Below are positions 1 through 12,008 of a DNA stretch of 64,000 nt, piece by piece; position 1 is the first letter of the stretch, and each line of letters starts with the position of its first letter. The notes beneath the pieces were generated by a model, which searched no databases, was not told the DNA's origin, and saw nothing but the letters and a program-made list of their open reading frames with translations. This stretch comes from Pseudisothecium myosuroides (taxonomy: Eukaryota; Streptophyta; Bryopsida; Hypnales; Lembophyllaceae), in assembly GCA_951799445.1 (NCBI GenBank), contig OX637290.1:30126987-30190986 (forward strand), written 5' to 3'. The position numbers were made by a program, and so were the translations under genes.

Positions 1-422
1 TATTAGACTTTTTGTAAAAGTCTAATAAGAGTCTAATAAGCATCTCCATCTTCACAGTGGAGATGCTGACCTTGATTTTGTGATAGGGTTGAACAGGTGT
101 ATGCAGTCCTTTTTTTGTTGGTTCAATCATGAATCGTGTACAGTGCTGAGTTGAAAGGATAACTTCAATTTACCAGACCATTTATGGAAACATGCATCGC
201 ATATTAGGTCACATGAGTAATTCAAATGCCCTAGGCTTGATGGTAATATGCATTCCGAATAGAATTGCGTGATCATATGTGTAAGATAATGTCACTGTAA
301 CAAACTACTCATCAGTACTAGCTGACTTCTTTTTGTTGTCAAGGACTCAGTGATTTGGGCCTCTCTACATGTGTTTTCCGGAAGGAGATTTTTTTTGATG
401 TGTTAATTTGTTTCATTGATGA

Positions 423-3022
423 ATGCAGCAAAAATTCGAGGAGGCGGAAGATATGGCGCTGGAGACGTTAGAGGAGTTGGGAGAGAAGGCAGGGGAGGTT
501 AAGGAGTTTGCTAAGGATCACCGAGTGCCCGTTCCTCAGACGCGTCTTCCTGTCGTGGGGCCAGTCCATAGTTTGGTGCTTAAGCAGGTCCGTCTTGATA
601 CAGCTTGAATTGAAACTGTTGATCTGTCACTGTTGTCTTCAAGTCTCTCAGGATTTTATTCAATTTCACTTGATTTTGACGTGTCCAAATACCATCACTG
701 CCTTTGCTAATTTAGCGTTTTCTTGATAAAATGCTAATGTAGCAGGACTTGCTGACCATGGTGCCTAAACGGTCAAAAAATAGGTCACGTCCTTGTCTAT
801 AGGAGTTGAAATGAATCATTTTGGAAGCTTGTATAAGTATAGCAGATTATCTATATAAAGAAGGAACCATGCCCTACATTTTTGAACTATAGAATTGAAA
901 TAAGTTTTTGCAGTTTCTAGAATTGACTACCAGCTTCCAATGAATGTGGACATTTTATTTTTAGCTTGGGCACGTGAGGTAATAGCGTAACGTACAAGTG
1001 CAAATTCTAATGTTCCTGCTGCTAACTCAGCTTTGGTATTGTGTAGTTGTTGTGTGGCATTGTAGCAGGTGGGGTGGCAGGGACCTTAGTCAATCCACTT
1101 GAAATTATCAAGACGCGTGTCATGGGGGGTCAGGGAGGCCGCACAGTCGGCCAAGTTGTTCATAGAGTGACGGAAGTGGAAGGAATTCAAAGTGTTTTGG
1201 TTAATAACTTCGGTATCAGCGTTATTCGCTCAGCGCTCGACAAAGGTATCCAGGTATGAGAGTGTTACATGCCTACATATGACTTCGAATCTCTTTTGAT
1301 CTGTAACATTTATTTTATTTTGTTTGAATATGTCATTGTCAACTTTGAGTATTCAGAGAGACAGCGAATGTGTTCCATGAATGTACTTCGATTCAAGGAT
1401 TGGAACTTGACATTCACGCAATTTAGAGTGTGGCATTTTTTGGAATTAACTTTAAGAATTTTTAGGATAGACATTTTTGCATTTAGGATGATATGGAGTA
1501 CATTTCGCTTTTGATACTTACATGATTGTCAATAGCCCCAAGATGCGGATGTTGTCCCATTTTAATGAATTTGGCGTTGATTGATGATCTAAAAGATGGA
1601 TGGGAACCCAAAACAAGTTAAGGACAAATGCTGGTGGTTGAAAGATTGTGTGCTTAATTAACAGGAGGTAAAGGTCTGCTCTAACAAGTGATGTGCTCTT
1701 TCTGCAGTTTACTACGTTTGAAGCAGTGAAGAGGACCGAGAAAAGGGAGCAAGTTAAGGATCCCAAAGTGTTACCCTTGCCTCGTACCATCCCCATAGCC
1801 ACCTTAGCGGGTGCGGCAGCAGGGTTTACTTCAACATTATTCACTTATCCGTTTATGGTACTTAATGACCGTATAGTTTTGAACGTAAGTATTCCCATCA
1901 AACCATGTTACATGTCTGAAATGCGTAGCAGAAATAATAAGAATGCAACAAACGTGGCACTACGTCGTCTTGCTTCGATCTGTACAAGGCTTTTGTATTG
2001 TACATATTCAGAATAGTGACTTGGCTCTTTCGGATGACCTGAAACTAGGACGAGTTCTGATGTTAAGGACGTATACAATCTGAAATCAATACCTATATGT
2101 ATTTATTGTACAAGATTCTAGGGTTAGGGGTAAATTTAGATACGCGGTGCAATTAAGATAGCACATAATTAATGCGACAAGTCCAAAATCTTGCTCAACG
2201 AGTTCATATTGATTTTGAGAATGTACATCACTAAATATCAGAACTAGTTTTAGAATTAGACCATGAACAAATATGTTAAACTTTGAACTGTTATAACTTG
2301 TATCCAAATAATGCATTCTTTGGTGGATAGGAATCCTCTCTAATTAGGTAACAAGAACTTTAAAAATCTGATCATTTTTAATAACACTAACTCTGCTCAG
2401 CGCTTAATTAAAAGTGCGGTTACCATTTACACTCCTATCTTCGTATTATCAGTGGTGATCATGTCAACTAATTTGTGGATCTCTGAGCTTTTGTCTGCAG
2501 AAGGAAGCCTACAGCGGCTTCGTGGATGCCTTCGTCAAGACTTTCAGGACCGAGGGCTTGCAGGAGCTGATGCGCGGGGTGATTCCAAGTCTCATCAAGA
2601 TGGTGCCCAACGCAGCTGCCAGCTTCTACACTTACGAGTCCCTCAAAGACCAATATTTGAAGGAAAGAGGAAAGAAAGACCTCGACACTTGGGCTTCGTT
2701 GACCATCGGTGCTGCAGCAGCTGCTGTCGGTACCACACTTACGTACCCGTTGGAGGTGGCCCGGAGGGAGATCAGCTTGAGTGCATTGCCCAAGGGAGCT
2801 GTGCACGTCGGCAGGAACCTGCAGTACAACAACGTCCTCCAAGCTTTGCAGGGGATAGTGCGAAACGAAGGGATTGCTGGCCTCTACCGGGGCCTGCCCT
2901 TGGAGTACGTGGAGATTGTGCCCATGACGGCCGTCACTTTCGCTGTGTATGAAGCCGCGAAACGGGCTTTTATTGCCATTAATGAGGAGCGTCGTGATGA
3001 AGCGAAAGGCGGACCGGATTAA
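423..3022 (+). CDS. BRITTLE1-like mitochondrial carrier family protein (SLC25 type), 5' end uncertain
   Basis: Four phase-0 exons: 429(or 423)-587, 1047-1253, 1708-1884 and 2501-3022 (TAA), about 354 residues. The product has the three-fold carrier layout: NPLEIIKTR in repeat 1, YPFMVLNDR in repeat 2, YPLEVARRE in repeat 3. Repeats 2-3 carry the BT1-like stretches PSLIKMVPNAAASFYTYESL and GLYRGLPLEYVEIVP. BT1 relatives move adenine nucleotides across plastid or mitochondrial inner membranes; substrate and location here are inferred. The ATG at 423 sits inside a plausible acceptor (ATGCAG then CAA), so the first exon may lie left of the window; otherwise translation starts at 423. Odd point: the repeat-2 signature lacks the acidic residue (P-F-M instead of P-x-D/E). 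The donor of exon 1 is the weaker GTCCGT. A dispersed-repeat fragment sits in intron 3. Confidence 0.85.
2290..2345 (+). repeat. Fragment of dispersed repeat in carrier intron 3
   Basis: The segment beginning GTATCCAAATAATGCATTC and ending GGAATCCTC recurs near 25212-25252 (reverse), 44257-44296, 50486-50526 and, more decayed, 51985-52022. At 44 kb it is the middle of a TA-flanked MITE, so this looks like a remnant of the same family. Confidence 0.5.
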
Positions 3023-4140
3023 GTGAGAAACTTGTGTGAGTGCCCGGGTTTTACTGATCCACTGTAAGTTAACGTAAATATAGGTTCAGGGTGGTGTTCC
3101 TAATGTACAGGACAGGACAATTAAACTGTGTTATACTAGTGTTTTTGATGTGGAATCTGAACAATGTTAATGTCACGGATTGGTGTATTGAGTTCTGTGG
3201 ATTGTAAGTATTGTCTGCCTGGTCATTGCTTACGGGGAAGATGGGAGGCAAAACTTTTGGAAATTTTAATGCTTTGAGTTTTGACAATGGTTTTGCTTGT
3301 GCATGAGCCCGGATTTGGCTGATCCACTGTAACGTAAACAGAAAAAAGGTGTATAATTGTGTGTTTATTAGCACTTGGGTTACAGTGGATCAGCCAAATC
3401 TTTGCGTACCTGAAAGACGAGCAGCAAAACCTTCGAAATTTTCACGTTTTGAGTTTTGACAACGGTTGTGCCGGTGCGAGTCCTTTACAGTGAGGTTTAG
3501 GTTTCATAACATTCTTGAACTTCAAGGCATGGTACCCTTTGCTTTCCAATTGTGGGCCATTGTAATACTAATGTACTGCACATTCATGTTACAATACGAT
3601 TCACCTTTCCATTTAAGAATGTAATGTTTTCATATGCTTTACTTATTATATTTGTTTAATATTTGATATACTTTGCTTATTGTATGATACATTTTGAATT
3701 CCTTATAATCACACTTTTGAAGATTGCTTCTTGTTTTATTGCACAACACCCTAAACAATGGATGTACTAAGTTGAGTACTTACTCCACATTGTCACACTA
3801 TCACACTCGATCTCAAAATGTTATGAGCATGTCAAAAATAGTTAGATGTTACTGTATGTTACATTATCAAATTTTGCTAGTTTCATGTAAATTTGATAAT
3901 AAACTTAAATGGCAGGTATAATCAATTATAAGTATGATGATATAGAATTTGGCAACAATGGGGATGTTATATAATAATCATAATCAATTTATAATATTAA
4001 ATAACTAATTTGAATAACATTAAAACCAACTATCTTAGTTAAATTCTTTTCCTTTCAATTAAAAAAATGAGGATCGTTGAAAATACAATAGAATTTAATT
4101 TACCCTGGTATTCCAATATTTTCCTAACAAATTCAAATCT
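3023..4140. other. Intergenic, 3' flank of carrier gene; short repeats only
   Basis: No coding signal. A segment of about 70 bp at 3237-3310 recurs imperfectly at 3410-3480 (both contain GTTTTGACAA). A perfect 21-bp inverted repeat, 3312-3332 against 3380-3400 (GATTTGGCTGATCCACTGT...), lies between these copies; a shorter version of its core is at 3053-3067. The rest is AT-rich. Confidence 0.6.
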
Positions 4141-4144
4141 TGAA

Positions 4145-5074
4145 CCCCTAAAGGCCCAAGGCCTTTTTTTTGCCAAAAAACACTCAAAACTGCCATTTCT
4201 ATAGCAAGGAGTAAAAAAAATTGAAAAATATTTTTTTTTCACATCTAACCGTAGGATCTTACACCTAACTAGTATGAGAATTTGTGGAAAAAATTTCAGA
4301 ATTTTTGACCGCTCAGATTGCAAAATATCTGCGTTTAAAGTAGAAAAAACAAATATTTCAGCACATTGCGAGACTAGATTTTTTGACTTTAAACATTTTT
4401 AACTTAAAATTTTTGCACTACATAGTTTTGAGCTTCAAATCTTTATAGTGGAGAATTGAGTTGAGAGTCTAGGGAAAAAAAAATATTCAGAAAAACTTAA
4501 TCATCATTCCTAAAAAATTTATTAAGTAGAAGTAGGTACGAGATAGAAGGAAAATCTAAAATATTAATATATTTTAGATGGAATTAAAATACACTAATCC
4601 CAATGATGAGATTGTTCTAGCAAGTAAGCTAAACCATGAGAATTTTATTTTTTTGAAAAATTGCAAAAATAGCATTTAGAAATGAATCCTATAAGTTATT
4701 TTTTTCAAGAAGATGCTCTAATTGCCCGAAAAACAAGAATGTCCATAACTTTCTCATAACAAATCCAAATGAAATGAATCAAAGCTTTCTAGATAGACAA
4801 AAATATAATCTATGAGGAAAAAAATATTAAAAAAAAATCAAATTTTTGCCAAATTTTTTTGCTGCCCGGACTGCCTAGTTACGAAAAAAAGTAACATATT
4901 TGGCAATAACTTTTGACTCCTATTTCCAAATGTCCTGAAATTTAGTGCATATGAAAGATATTTCTCGTGCCCACCTTCTATTAAAATTTCAGCTTAAAAT
5001 ATGGAAATCTCTAGTCACACGTACTTGCCCAAAATTTCTATACAGCCAAAAAACGCATACCAGTCCTGTAGGGA
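4145..5074 (-). mobile_element. TTAA-flanked non-autonomous DNA transposon, copy 1
   Basis: Starts CCCCTAAAGGCCC and ends with the related terminus CCTGTAGGGA, followed by TTAA at 5075-5078; the left flank is TGAA, a one-base variant of TTAA. Its whole length matches, in inverted orientation, the element at 9317-10238 (for example the stretch around 4740-4830 against 9545-9660). No ORF of transposase size. A TTAA target is typical of piggyBac-type transposons; that assignment is inferred from target and CCC-starting termini only. Confidence 0.7.
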
Positions 5075-5078
5075 TTAA

Positions 5079-6515
5079 TGAAATCAAGTATCAAATATGT
5101 TGTCAAGTAGTGCACACTTACAATAACTAATCTAATAATTTAGGGATCCCAATTCTATACCTTCATCCAAATTATATATTATTCATTCTAATTTTTATAA
5201 TAAAAACAATAGATAATAATTTAGATATAGAATGAACTTTTTCATAAAAAATTACGAGGATTTGATTAATAAACTAGCTATAAAATTTATAAAGATTTAA
5301 AAGATGGAATGATGTTTCAATGATTATATCTCTATATGCCATTGAAGTGGTTTATTGTAATTATTTTAAACCTTCTATTTTTTTATTATTACATTGATTC
5401 TTCCTATTTGAGGGTGTTCCCATAAAGAAAATGTAGAAATTAATGCAATATAGAATATAATTTGTACAGAAATTTAATTATTTCTCAATTAGTTTGACTT
5501 TGACAAAGTATTATTACACACACTTTTAAAACAAATCAGAATAGACTGATTTTATAGTTTTAATTTCAAATGAAATTAATTTATTCTATATTAATGAATT
5601 TTGTCAAAAGAATTTGCATTATCTAATAACACTTTGAATGTGAGATCATAATGAGTTACACTAATCATTATTTATTTTTCGATATTCACCTACTTTTATA
5701 ATGTGATCAACTTTAATCCCTAAAACCTCTTGGGAACAATAATGCTAAGATCATGGCCTATACTGTAGGGCAAGGTCGTCGGAAAATAATTCTAGAAATA
5801 AATGCCGGAATTTTAGGGAAATCCTTTTTTCAAAAAACAAAAAAATTGTATGGTAAAAAAAAGAATATTGGCAAAAAAAAATTCTATCTTTAGCATGTGC
5901 CAAACCTTATTTTTCGGAAAAAAAAATTTAGCAGAGAAGTGCCAACCCTGCCTTTCACTTACAGTAGTCATATAATAGTAATTGAAAGAGGGTAATCTTT
6001 GTTTTGTTTGGTTGCAGAGAACAAAGTTTTATACCAATGTGAATTTCTCTATTTTGTGAGTAGGTGCTTTTAGATTTATTCTTGCCATATTTTCACAGTA
6101 TTCATTTAATGTCAAACTTTTCATGCTAAACTTTCTCTCATGTGATTCCAATAAAGTATTGCAAAGGTATTAGATTTTTCATTTTTTTCATTTTTCATTT
6201 CAAAATTCAATGTTATAAAAAGAACAAAACAACATAAGGTATGGATTGTTTTCTATAACTTTCTATGAATTATAATTGACATTTTTAAATTCTATATTTA
6301 GATTACCATAGCCTCAAAATAGGTCCAATACTAAATGATTCCAAAAACTTAAGCCAAAATTAATTTGCTATATTGACCTAGAAAGTCAAAACTAGAAATA
6401 CAATTGATAGACAATATAGAATCCAAGATTGTTACAAGAGCTTTCAAAGAGACTGCTAAGTGACTAAACTTTTGATCTCCAAGGAAGACAAGTCCACCCA
6501 AAATGAAGCACATCC
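5079..6515. other. AT-rich intergenic DNA, nothing recognised
   Basis: Very AT-rich, with no ORF of interest and no clear inverted termini. Probably old transposon debris between TTAA-type elements. Confidence 0.5.
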
Positions 6516-6519
6516 TTAA

Positions 6520-6780
6520 CCCCAAAAGTCCCACGGCCATTTCTTTTGTCAAAAAACATTCAAAACTACCATTTCCAATGCAAACAACAAAATTTCTAAA
6601 CATTTGATTTTTTGAGTATCTAACCATAGGATCTGTTTCACTTGACCTATATGAAAATGTATACAAGAAATTTTAGAAACTTTGACCAGCTAGATTGTAA
6701 GATATTTGCATTAAAGTGAAGAAAACAAGTTTACTGGCACCTTGCTACACTAGATTATAAGACTTTTGCATGGATAAGTA
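6520..6780 (+). mobile_element. Left-end fragment of a TTAA-family element
   Basis: TTAA at 6516-6519 is followed by CCCCAAAAGTCCCACGGCC and then about 250 bp that track the left part of copy 1 (AAAAACATTCAAAACTACCA; CTAACCATAGGATCTG). The similarity stops near 6780 and no matching right end was found, so this is a truncated copy. Confidence 0.55.
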
Positions 6781-6971
6781 TAGAGCTATATGTCCCATCT
6801 CCAATGGATTTATTATTAGGTGCCTTTTTCTTTTTCAAAAGTAAACTTTTATAGACCGATGGAATGCCTAATAAAATGCGGACATTTAAGAGTTTTTATT
6901 TTTATTTATTTTTCTTGAAATTTATTTATTTTGGTGTGCATGAGAGGTAACATTAAATGCATGTTGATTAA

Positions 6972-7941
6972 CCCCAAAATGACAAAGAGGACAAAAAGTG
7001 TCCTCACAGAGTTTCAAGTCCAGTTCAAAGTGCTGTAACTTTTGCATTCAAGGTCCAAATTCAATAAGACTTGTTGGAAAAGTTGCGTTCTCCCTTCTAG
7101 TTTGTATGGTAAAATTTTCAGATCAATCCAAGATGTATTGATTTTTTGGAAGCCAATGGAAGTTCACAACTTCAATTTGAGTTCACCAAACTGCATTTTA
7201 GGGCTGCAACTTCGGGGCCTTGTATCTCTTTCATCCATCGCTCATTTTCAATAAAATTTGTTGGGTTTTGTTCCCCTTGAAGTATACTTGCTGTGGTAAA
7301 GTTTTCATGTCAATCCAAGTTGTTTTGAATGTTTGGGAGCAATTCGAAGTTCAAAATCCTGCCATTTTTGGAGTGTAGTGAACTTTGGCGGCTTGTTTCT
7401 TCTTCATACAGAGTCCATTTTCAATCATTCTTTTTGGAAACGTTGCGCATACTAGTCTAGTTTTTGTGGCTAAAATTTCATGTTAATCCAAGAATGAATG
7501 AGTGACTAAGAAGCATTCTAGTAGAAGGAGGTTCAGCTTTAGATGTGTTTTTTGTAATTTTTTTTGCTGATTTTTGACATTTCAAAGCCGTTTTGTAGAC
7601 ACAATGATTCAATTAAATGAATTTTTTTTTTCACCAATGTGTTTGTATACTAGTTTTGAATCTTTTTGTAGTGTAAATTTTTTTCATTTGAGTAGGTTTA
7701 GAAATCAAACTTCACCTCCAAATGTGTTTTGGGGAAAATTTCAGCATCCATTTTCAACACTAAAACATTATGATCTTGCAATCTATGTGGCCAAATGACT
7801 TCAAATTTTGTACATGTCATCTACAACATGTACACTATAAGATTGTATGGTTGAGATTTGTATAACTTGAAGACATTTAGATCCATAAAGCTTCAAAGCA
7901 ATGAATTTTTTGAACCCCAGAAATTAAATGTCACTTTGGGG
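6972..7941 (+). mobile_element. TTAA-flanked element with CCCCAAA termini, about 970 bp
   Basis: TTAA (6968-6971) is followed by CCCCAAAATGACA; the right end is TGTCACTTTGGGG followed by TTAA (7942-7945). The termini match as inverted repeats with one mismatch in 13, and both flanks are perfect TTAA. The interior has repeated motifs built on 'supposed' AT-rich segments but no long ORF. Non-autonomous; probably the same superfamily as the copies at 4.1, 9.3 and 14.8 kb. Confidence 0.65.
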
Positions 7942-8049
7942 TTAAGGAGATGTATACAACTTGAACATATGATTAGCTACTAACGATTTTGGGTGACAAT
8001 TTTGGATGACAATTTTGGGTACACAGCAAATTTTGGGTGCCCCTTATTT

Positions 8050-8181
8050 ACAGCATGAAAACTCTTTTTTTTTTTGTTTGAAACAAAAGAAACGAGTTTC
8101 ATTGCAGAGAGGTAAAATACAAAGCCCATCAGCCACAAGTGGCCTGACAGAAGAACCAAGACACACAGCATGAAAACTCTT
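8050..8181 (-). mobile_element. 5'-truncated non-LTR retrotransposon end with 17-bp target duplication
   Basis: The 17-bp direct repeat ACAGCATGAAAACTCTT occurs at 8050-8066 and 8165-8181. Between them a poly-T tract is followed by the reverse complement of a 3' end (TTTCATTGCAGAGAGGTAAA). The same 3' end occurs at 11215-11275 and, diverged, at 26375-26435. Poly-A tail, 5' truncation and a long target duplication are the hallmarks of LINE-mediated insertion; the insert is in minus orientation and has no coding part. Confidence 0.75.
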
Positions 8182-8848
8182 CAATTCGTCCTGACCAGGG
8201 GTATTGCTTCAGCCCCACCATCCGTCGCGCACCATCGTGTTGAGAGAACCAGAAACCCTAAACCCTAAACCCAAACTAACTTACCCCAGACCCCAGTACC
8301 AAAAAATTGTACCTAGGGCTCAATTGGGTCCTGGTCAACCCACTACCCAAATCGCTACCAAATAAATGGCAGTTATGGTACCAAAACCTGTTGCAAATCA
8401 ATGTGCGGTAAGTTAAAAACACATTTTCTAACTGTAGGGCAGGTGAGAAATTAGTGCTGTTGCATATCCCATTAACACACCATGCTTGCAGACAATGACG
8501 TCCTTGAATAAGCACACAATGGCCGGAGTCAAGTTGCGCACCAAAATTAAATGGAATTGCAACCAAAAGGAACCGGCGTTTCCTCTTGCCCAGGTTTTTT
8601 TTTTTCATTCTGACAGTGCACCATGCAAGAAATGGAGGATGTTCCCTCCAAATATAGGCCACTGTGCATGTGCCACGACATTGGAGTCTGGCCTCATGAG
8701 GCCTAAAAAAAAAACCCTGCTCTTGCCCGTGGTTGGAATTGCGGGATGTGCAGATACAGATGCAGTCACATAAGAGTGTATGCAATGTAGATCAGAATTG
8801 CATCCAATTTTGAATGAAATGGACATGTGTGGCTCACAGGCATAACAT
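8182..8848. other. Intergenic; telomere-like tract at 8254-8274
   Basis: Contains an interstitial tract of about three CCCTAAA units (ACCCTAAACCCTAAACCC) near 8254-8274. No supported gene. The long minus-strand ORF here shows no recognisable domain and is not annotated. Confidence 0.5.
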
Positions 8849-9090
8849 AAATAGTGAAATTAGGTTGCCCCACACTAATCTCTCCACATTCTACACTATA
8901 TCAATATGCACAGTTACTTTAGAAGGATGCAGTAAAGTCAGAACTATGCATATGGCATGGGTTGGCTCAGTGGTTCATGGCTCGGGATTAGAGGTTGCCT
9001 TGTGCCTCCATCTGGACATGCATTAGTTATGAGGTAATTTCTCTGGCGGTACGGCAACCTAATTGTTGAGGCAACCCAATTTCACTATTT
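8849..9090. mobile_element. Short element with about 20-bp inverted ends
   Basis: AATAGTGAAATTAGGTTGCC at 8849-8868 matches the inverse of 9070-9090 with one mismatch. Size is about 240 bp with no ORF. The target duplication is not clear, so superfamily is unassigned. Confidence 0.5.
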
Positions 9091-9316
9091 AGTGTAGCCT
9101 TAAGAGGGGCTGCCTTTTCTTCTCTGGAGTCCTCATCCACAACTTTCACATCCCCACATGTTTAATGTAAGCTTCGGTACCGGGATAGTGACTGTCCATT
9201 AAGATATGTTCCATTTTCATTTCTTAATTTTAGGATTAGACATACAAATCAACAAATATTTGTAGTGAAAGATGTTGGCCAAAAATCCAATGAGTGATAC
9301 ACTAATGTATTATTAA

Positions 9317-10238
9317 CCCCTACAGGCCCACTGTCCCTTCGGGGGACAAATGGGATTTTGGGTAGGTACGTATGGGCTGAAATTTCGTCGTGATTTTTTT
9401 GAAACTTTTTTTGAAGATAGAAAAATTGATAAGCTATGTGGGAATATTATTTTTTTCACAATCAACGCTTGGGAACAACAGTTATGACCAAATAAGCTCA
9501 AAACAGGGGACGGCGGGTAGCCCGGGCAGCAAAAAAAAATGGCAAAAATTTGATTTTCTTTTTTTTCCTCATAGATTATATTTTTTTCTATCTAGAAAGC
9601 TTTGATTCATTTCATTTGGATTAGTTATGAGAAAGTTATGGGCATTCTTGTTTTTCGGGCAGTTAAAGCATCTTCTTGAAAAAAATAACTTGTAGGATTC
9701 ATTTATGAATGCTATTTTTGCAATTTTTCAAAAAATAAAATCTCATGGTTTAGTTTACTTGCTAGAACAATCTCACCATTGGGATTAGTGTATTTTAATT
9801 CCATCTAAAATATATTAATATTTTAGATTTTCCTTCTATCTTGTACCTACTTCTACTTAACAATTTTTTTAGGAATGATAATTAAGTTTTTTTGAATATT
9901 TTTTTTTCCCTTAAACTCTCAACTTAATTCTCCACTATGAAAATTTAAAGCTCAAAACTCTGTAGTACAAAAGTTTTAAGTTAAAAATGTTCAAAGTCAA
10001 AAAATCTAGTCCCGTAATGTGCTGAAAAACTTGTTTTTTCTACTTTAAATGCAAATATCTTGCAATTTGTGCGGTCAAAAATTCTGTAATTTTTTCCATA
10101 CATTTTAATACTAATTAGGTGTAAGATCCTACGGTTAGATGTGCAAAAAAAACATTTTTCATTTCTTTTTACTCTATGCTATAGAAATGGCAGTTTTCAG
10201 TGTTTTTTGGCAGAAAAAAGGCCTTGGGACTTTAGGAG
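9317..10238 (+). mobile_element. TTAA-flanked non-autonomous DNA transposon, copy 2
   Basis: Perfect TTAA on both sides (9313-9316 and 10239-10242). Left end CCCCTACAGGCCCACTG, right end GACTTTAGGAG, which form imperfect inverted termini. It is 922 bp and matches copy 1 (4145-5074, 930 bp) along its length in opposite orientation. No transposase ORF. It is the best-preserved member of the family in the window. Confidence 0.75.
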
Positions 10239-10275
10239 TTAATCTTTGCAATCAATAACTTATTTTGGTTATTAA

Positions 10276-10951
10276 ACAACTCTATATATACACATGGGGT
10301 GGTAGGAGGTAGAGCAATCCATTTGGGAAGAATAAATTAGAATTTGTAGGCTCTTTTGCACTCATAGTTAAGTCTAAAACAAAGAATTGTGTTAAAAGTA
10401 GAATTTCAGACCTCATTTAGGCATAGTGAAATAAGTTTATAGACTTAATTTTGAGAAGATGAGACCTATCACTAAGGTACTTTTCAAAAATAATCTAATA
10501 TTTGATTCTCAAAAAACTTTGAACCTGGAAAAGGTTGGTAAATGACAATAAGTTTCACCTCCAAAAATCCGTTTGGGATTTTGAATCTCCAATCAAAAGT
10601 TATGGACAAATTTTGGAGAGGGGTTGGAATGGATTTTTAAAAGTGTTAAAAGAAAATGTTCATTAAAAATCCTCTCCAAAATTTGTCTATAACTTTTGAT
10701 TGGAGATTCAAAATTCCAAACAGATTTTTGGAGGTGAAACTTATTGTCATTTACCAACTTTTTTTAGTTCAAAGTTTTTGGAAAAAGTTATTCTACTATG
10801 CCTAAATGAGGTCTGAAATTTTACTTTTAACACAATTTCTACTTTTGACTTCTTAACTATGAGTGGTAGTTGAGAAACTAGAAATTCTAATTTACATATC
10901 CCACATGGATTGTTCTACATCCTACCACTCCATGTGCATATAAAGAGTTGT
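10276..10951. repeat. Foldback (palindromic) repeat, copy A
   Basis: About 676 bp in which the two halves are near-perfect reverse complements around a centre near 10650. Outer arms: ACAACTCTATATATACACAT on the left against ATGTGCATATAAAGAGTTGT on the right. Inner arms contain CCAATCAAAAGTTATGGACA against its inverse. Related palindromes are at 15666-16022 and 19003-19441. A transcript would fold into a long hairpin. Confidence 0.8.
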
Positions 10952-11735
10952 CTTCTCACTTCTTAAGCACAATGCACAAATGGATTCCAATGCAAAGTGA
11001 GGTAATTCTACAATAACACTGAAATCAATAATCTCAATGAATCCATTAGCATTTTGTTTAAAGATCCTATTGTTTAGTTTTTAGTTTTATTTAGAAATTT
11101 TTAATTTGCCACTAGCAAGGTATAGTCGCGGCAGGCGTGGGCACCAAGTGATGTCTCACAATTATTGACAACTGTCCATACCATTTCGTTCGGGGGAGGG
11201 CAGGGCCAATGACTACTACTGAACAAGCCGGGCTTGTATTTTCCCTCTCTGCAATGAAATTTTGTTTCTATAATCATGATGCAGCCCATTCCTGTACATA
11301 TGGCAATCGATCATTGGAAACAGAGGGGCAGGTTATGAACCATAATTGGGGGTTGCTTGAGCATTATAAGGTAGAAACACCCAAAAACGTCCTTGTACCT
11401 AATCTTTGTTCCTAGATGGACATTAAACCATCCCTAGACTTCCATGGAATGGTCTTTGACATGTGTCATAAAGTTTTCTCCTCTCTTCACTGTGATTAAA
11501 TAAATGATGAATTTGTTAGAATTCAGATTTGGGTCCACCTACAGGATGTTTCCAATGGTCCAGTGTGAGCCCCCAATTCGTCACTGGGGACTCACAGTTT
11601 TATTTTTTTAAAATTTTACAAATTTAAGTATAGTTTTATATACAAAAAGCCCAAAAAAGAGTGTAAAACCAAAATAGGTATGTCACGTATCAATATAGCA
11701 TTTGGTCCCTTATAGGTTGTTTCTCCCCAAATAAA
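10952..11735. other. Intergenic with a non-LTR 3'-end fragment (11215-11275)
   Basis: The stretch TGTATTTTCCCTCTCTGCAA near 11235 is the plus-orientation form of the retrotransposon end described at 8050-8181. Nothing else is recognised in this interval. Confidence 0.5.
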
Positions 11736-12008
11736 CATTAGAGAGAATTCCGGCCCTCTTCAGGGCCCCGAGTTCCCATGAGTTCTCCACAAGTTGTGAA
11801 TAGTTCTTGATTGCTGAAACGGTGCCATTGCAGCAGGGTGACATGGCCGAACTTCGGCCACATCAGATTTTAAAAAAATAAAAATAAAAATAAAAATAAA
11901 AATTGAAAATATATTTTTCGGACAGCCCATACCACTATTCACAGCATAGGGACAGATTGGGGAACGGGCCTGAAACGGCCCTCTCTTGGCCCCAAATTCC
12001 TTCTAATG
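11736..12008. mobile_element. MITE with CATTAGA termini, copy 1
   Basis: Starts CATTAGAGAGAATTCCGG and ends as the inverse of CATTAGAAGGAATTTGGGG; 273 bp. Shares ends, a GACATGGCC motif and an A-rich core with the element at 24271-24561. No ORF and no certain target duplication. Confidence 0.55.

Noticed and set aside
8276..8785. Minus-strand ORF of 169 codons
   Set aside because: Low-complexity Cys-rich reading with no domain or splice context, crossed by poly-A/T runs.
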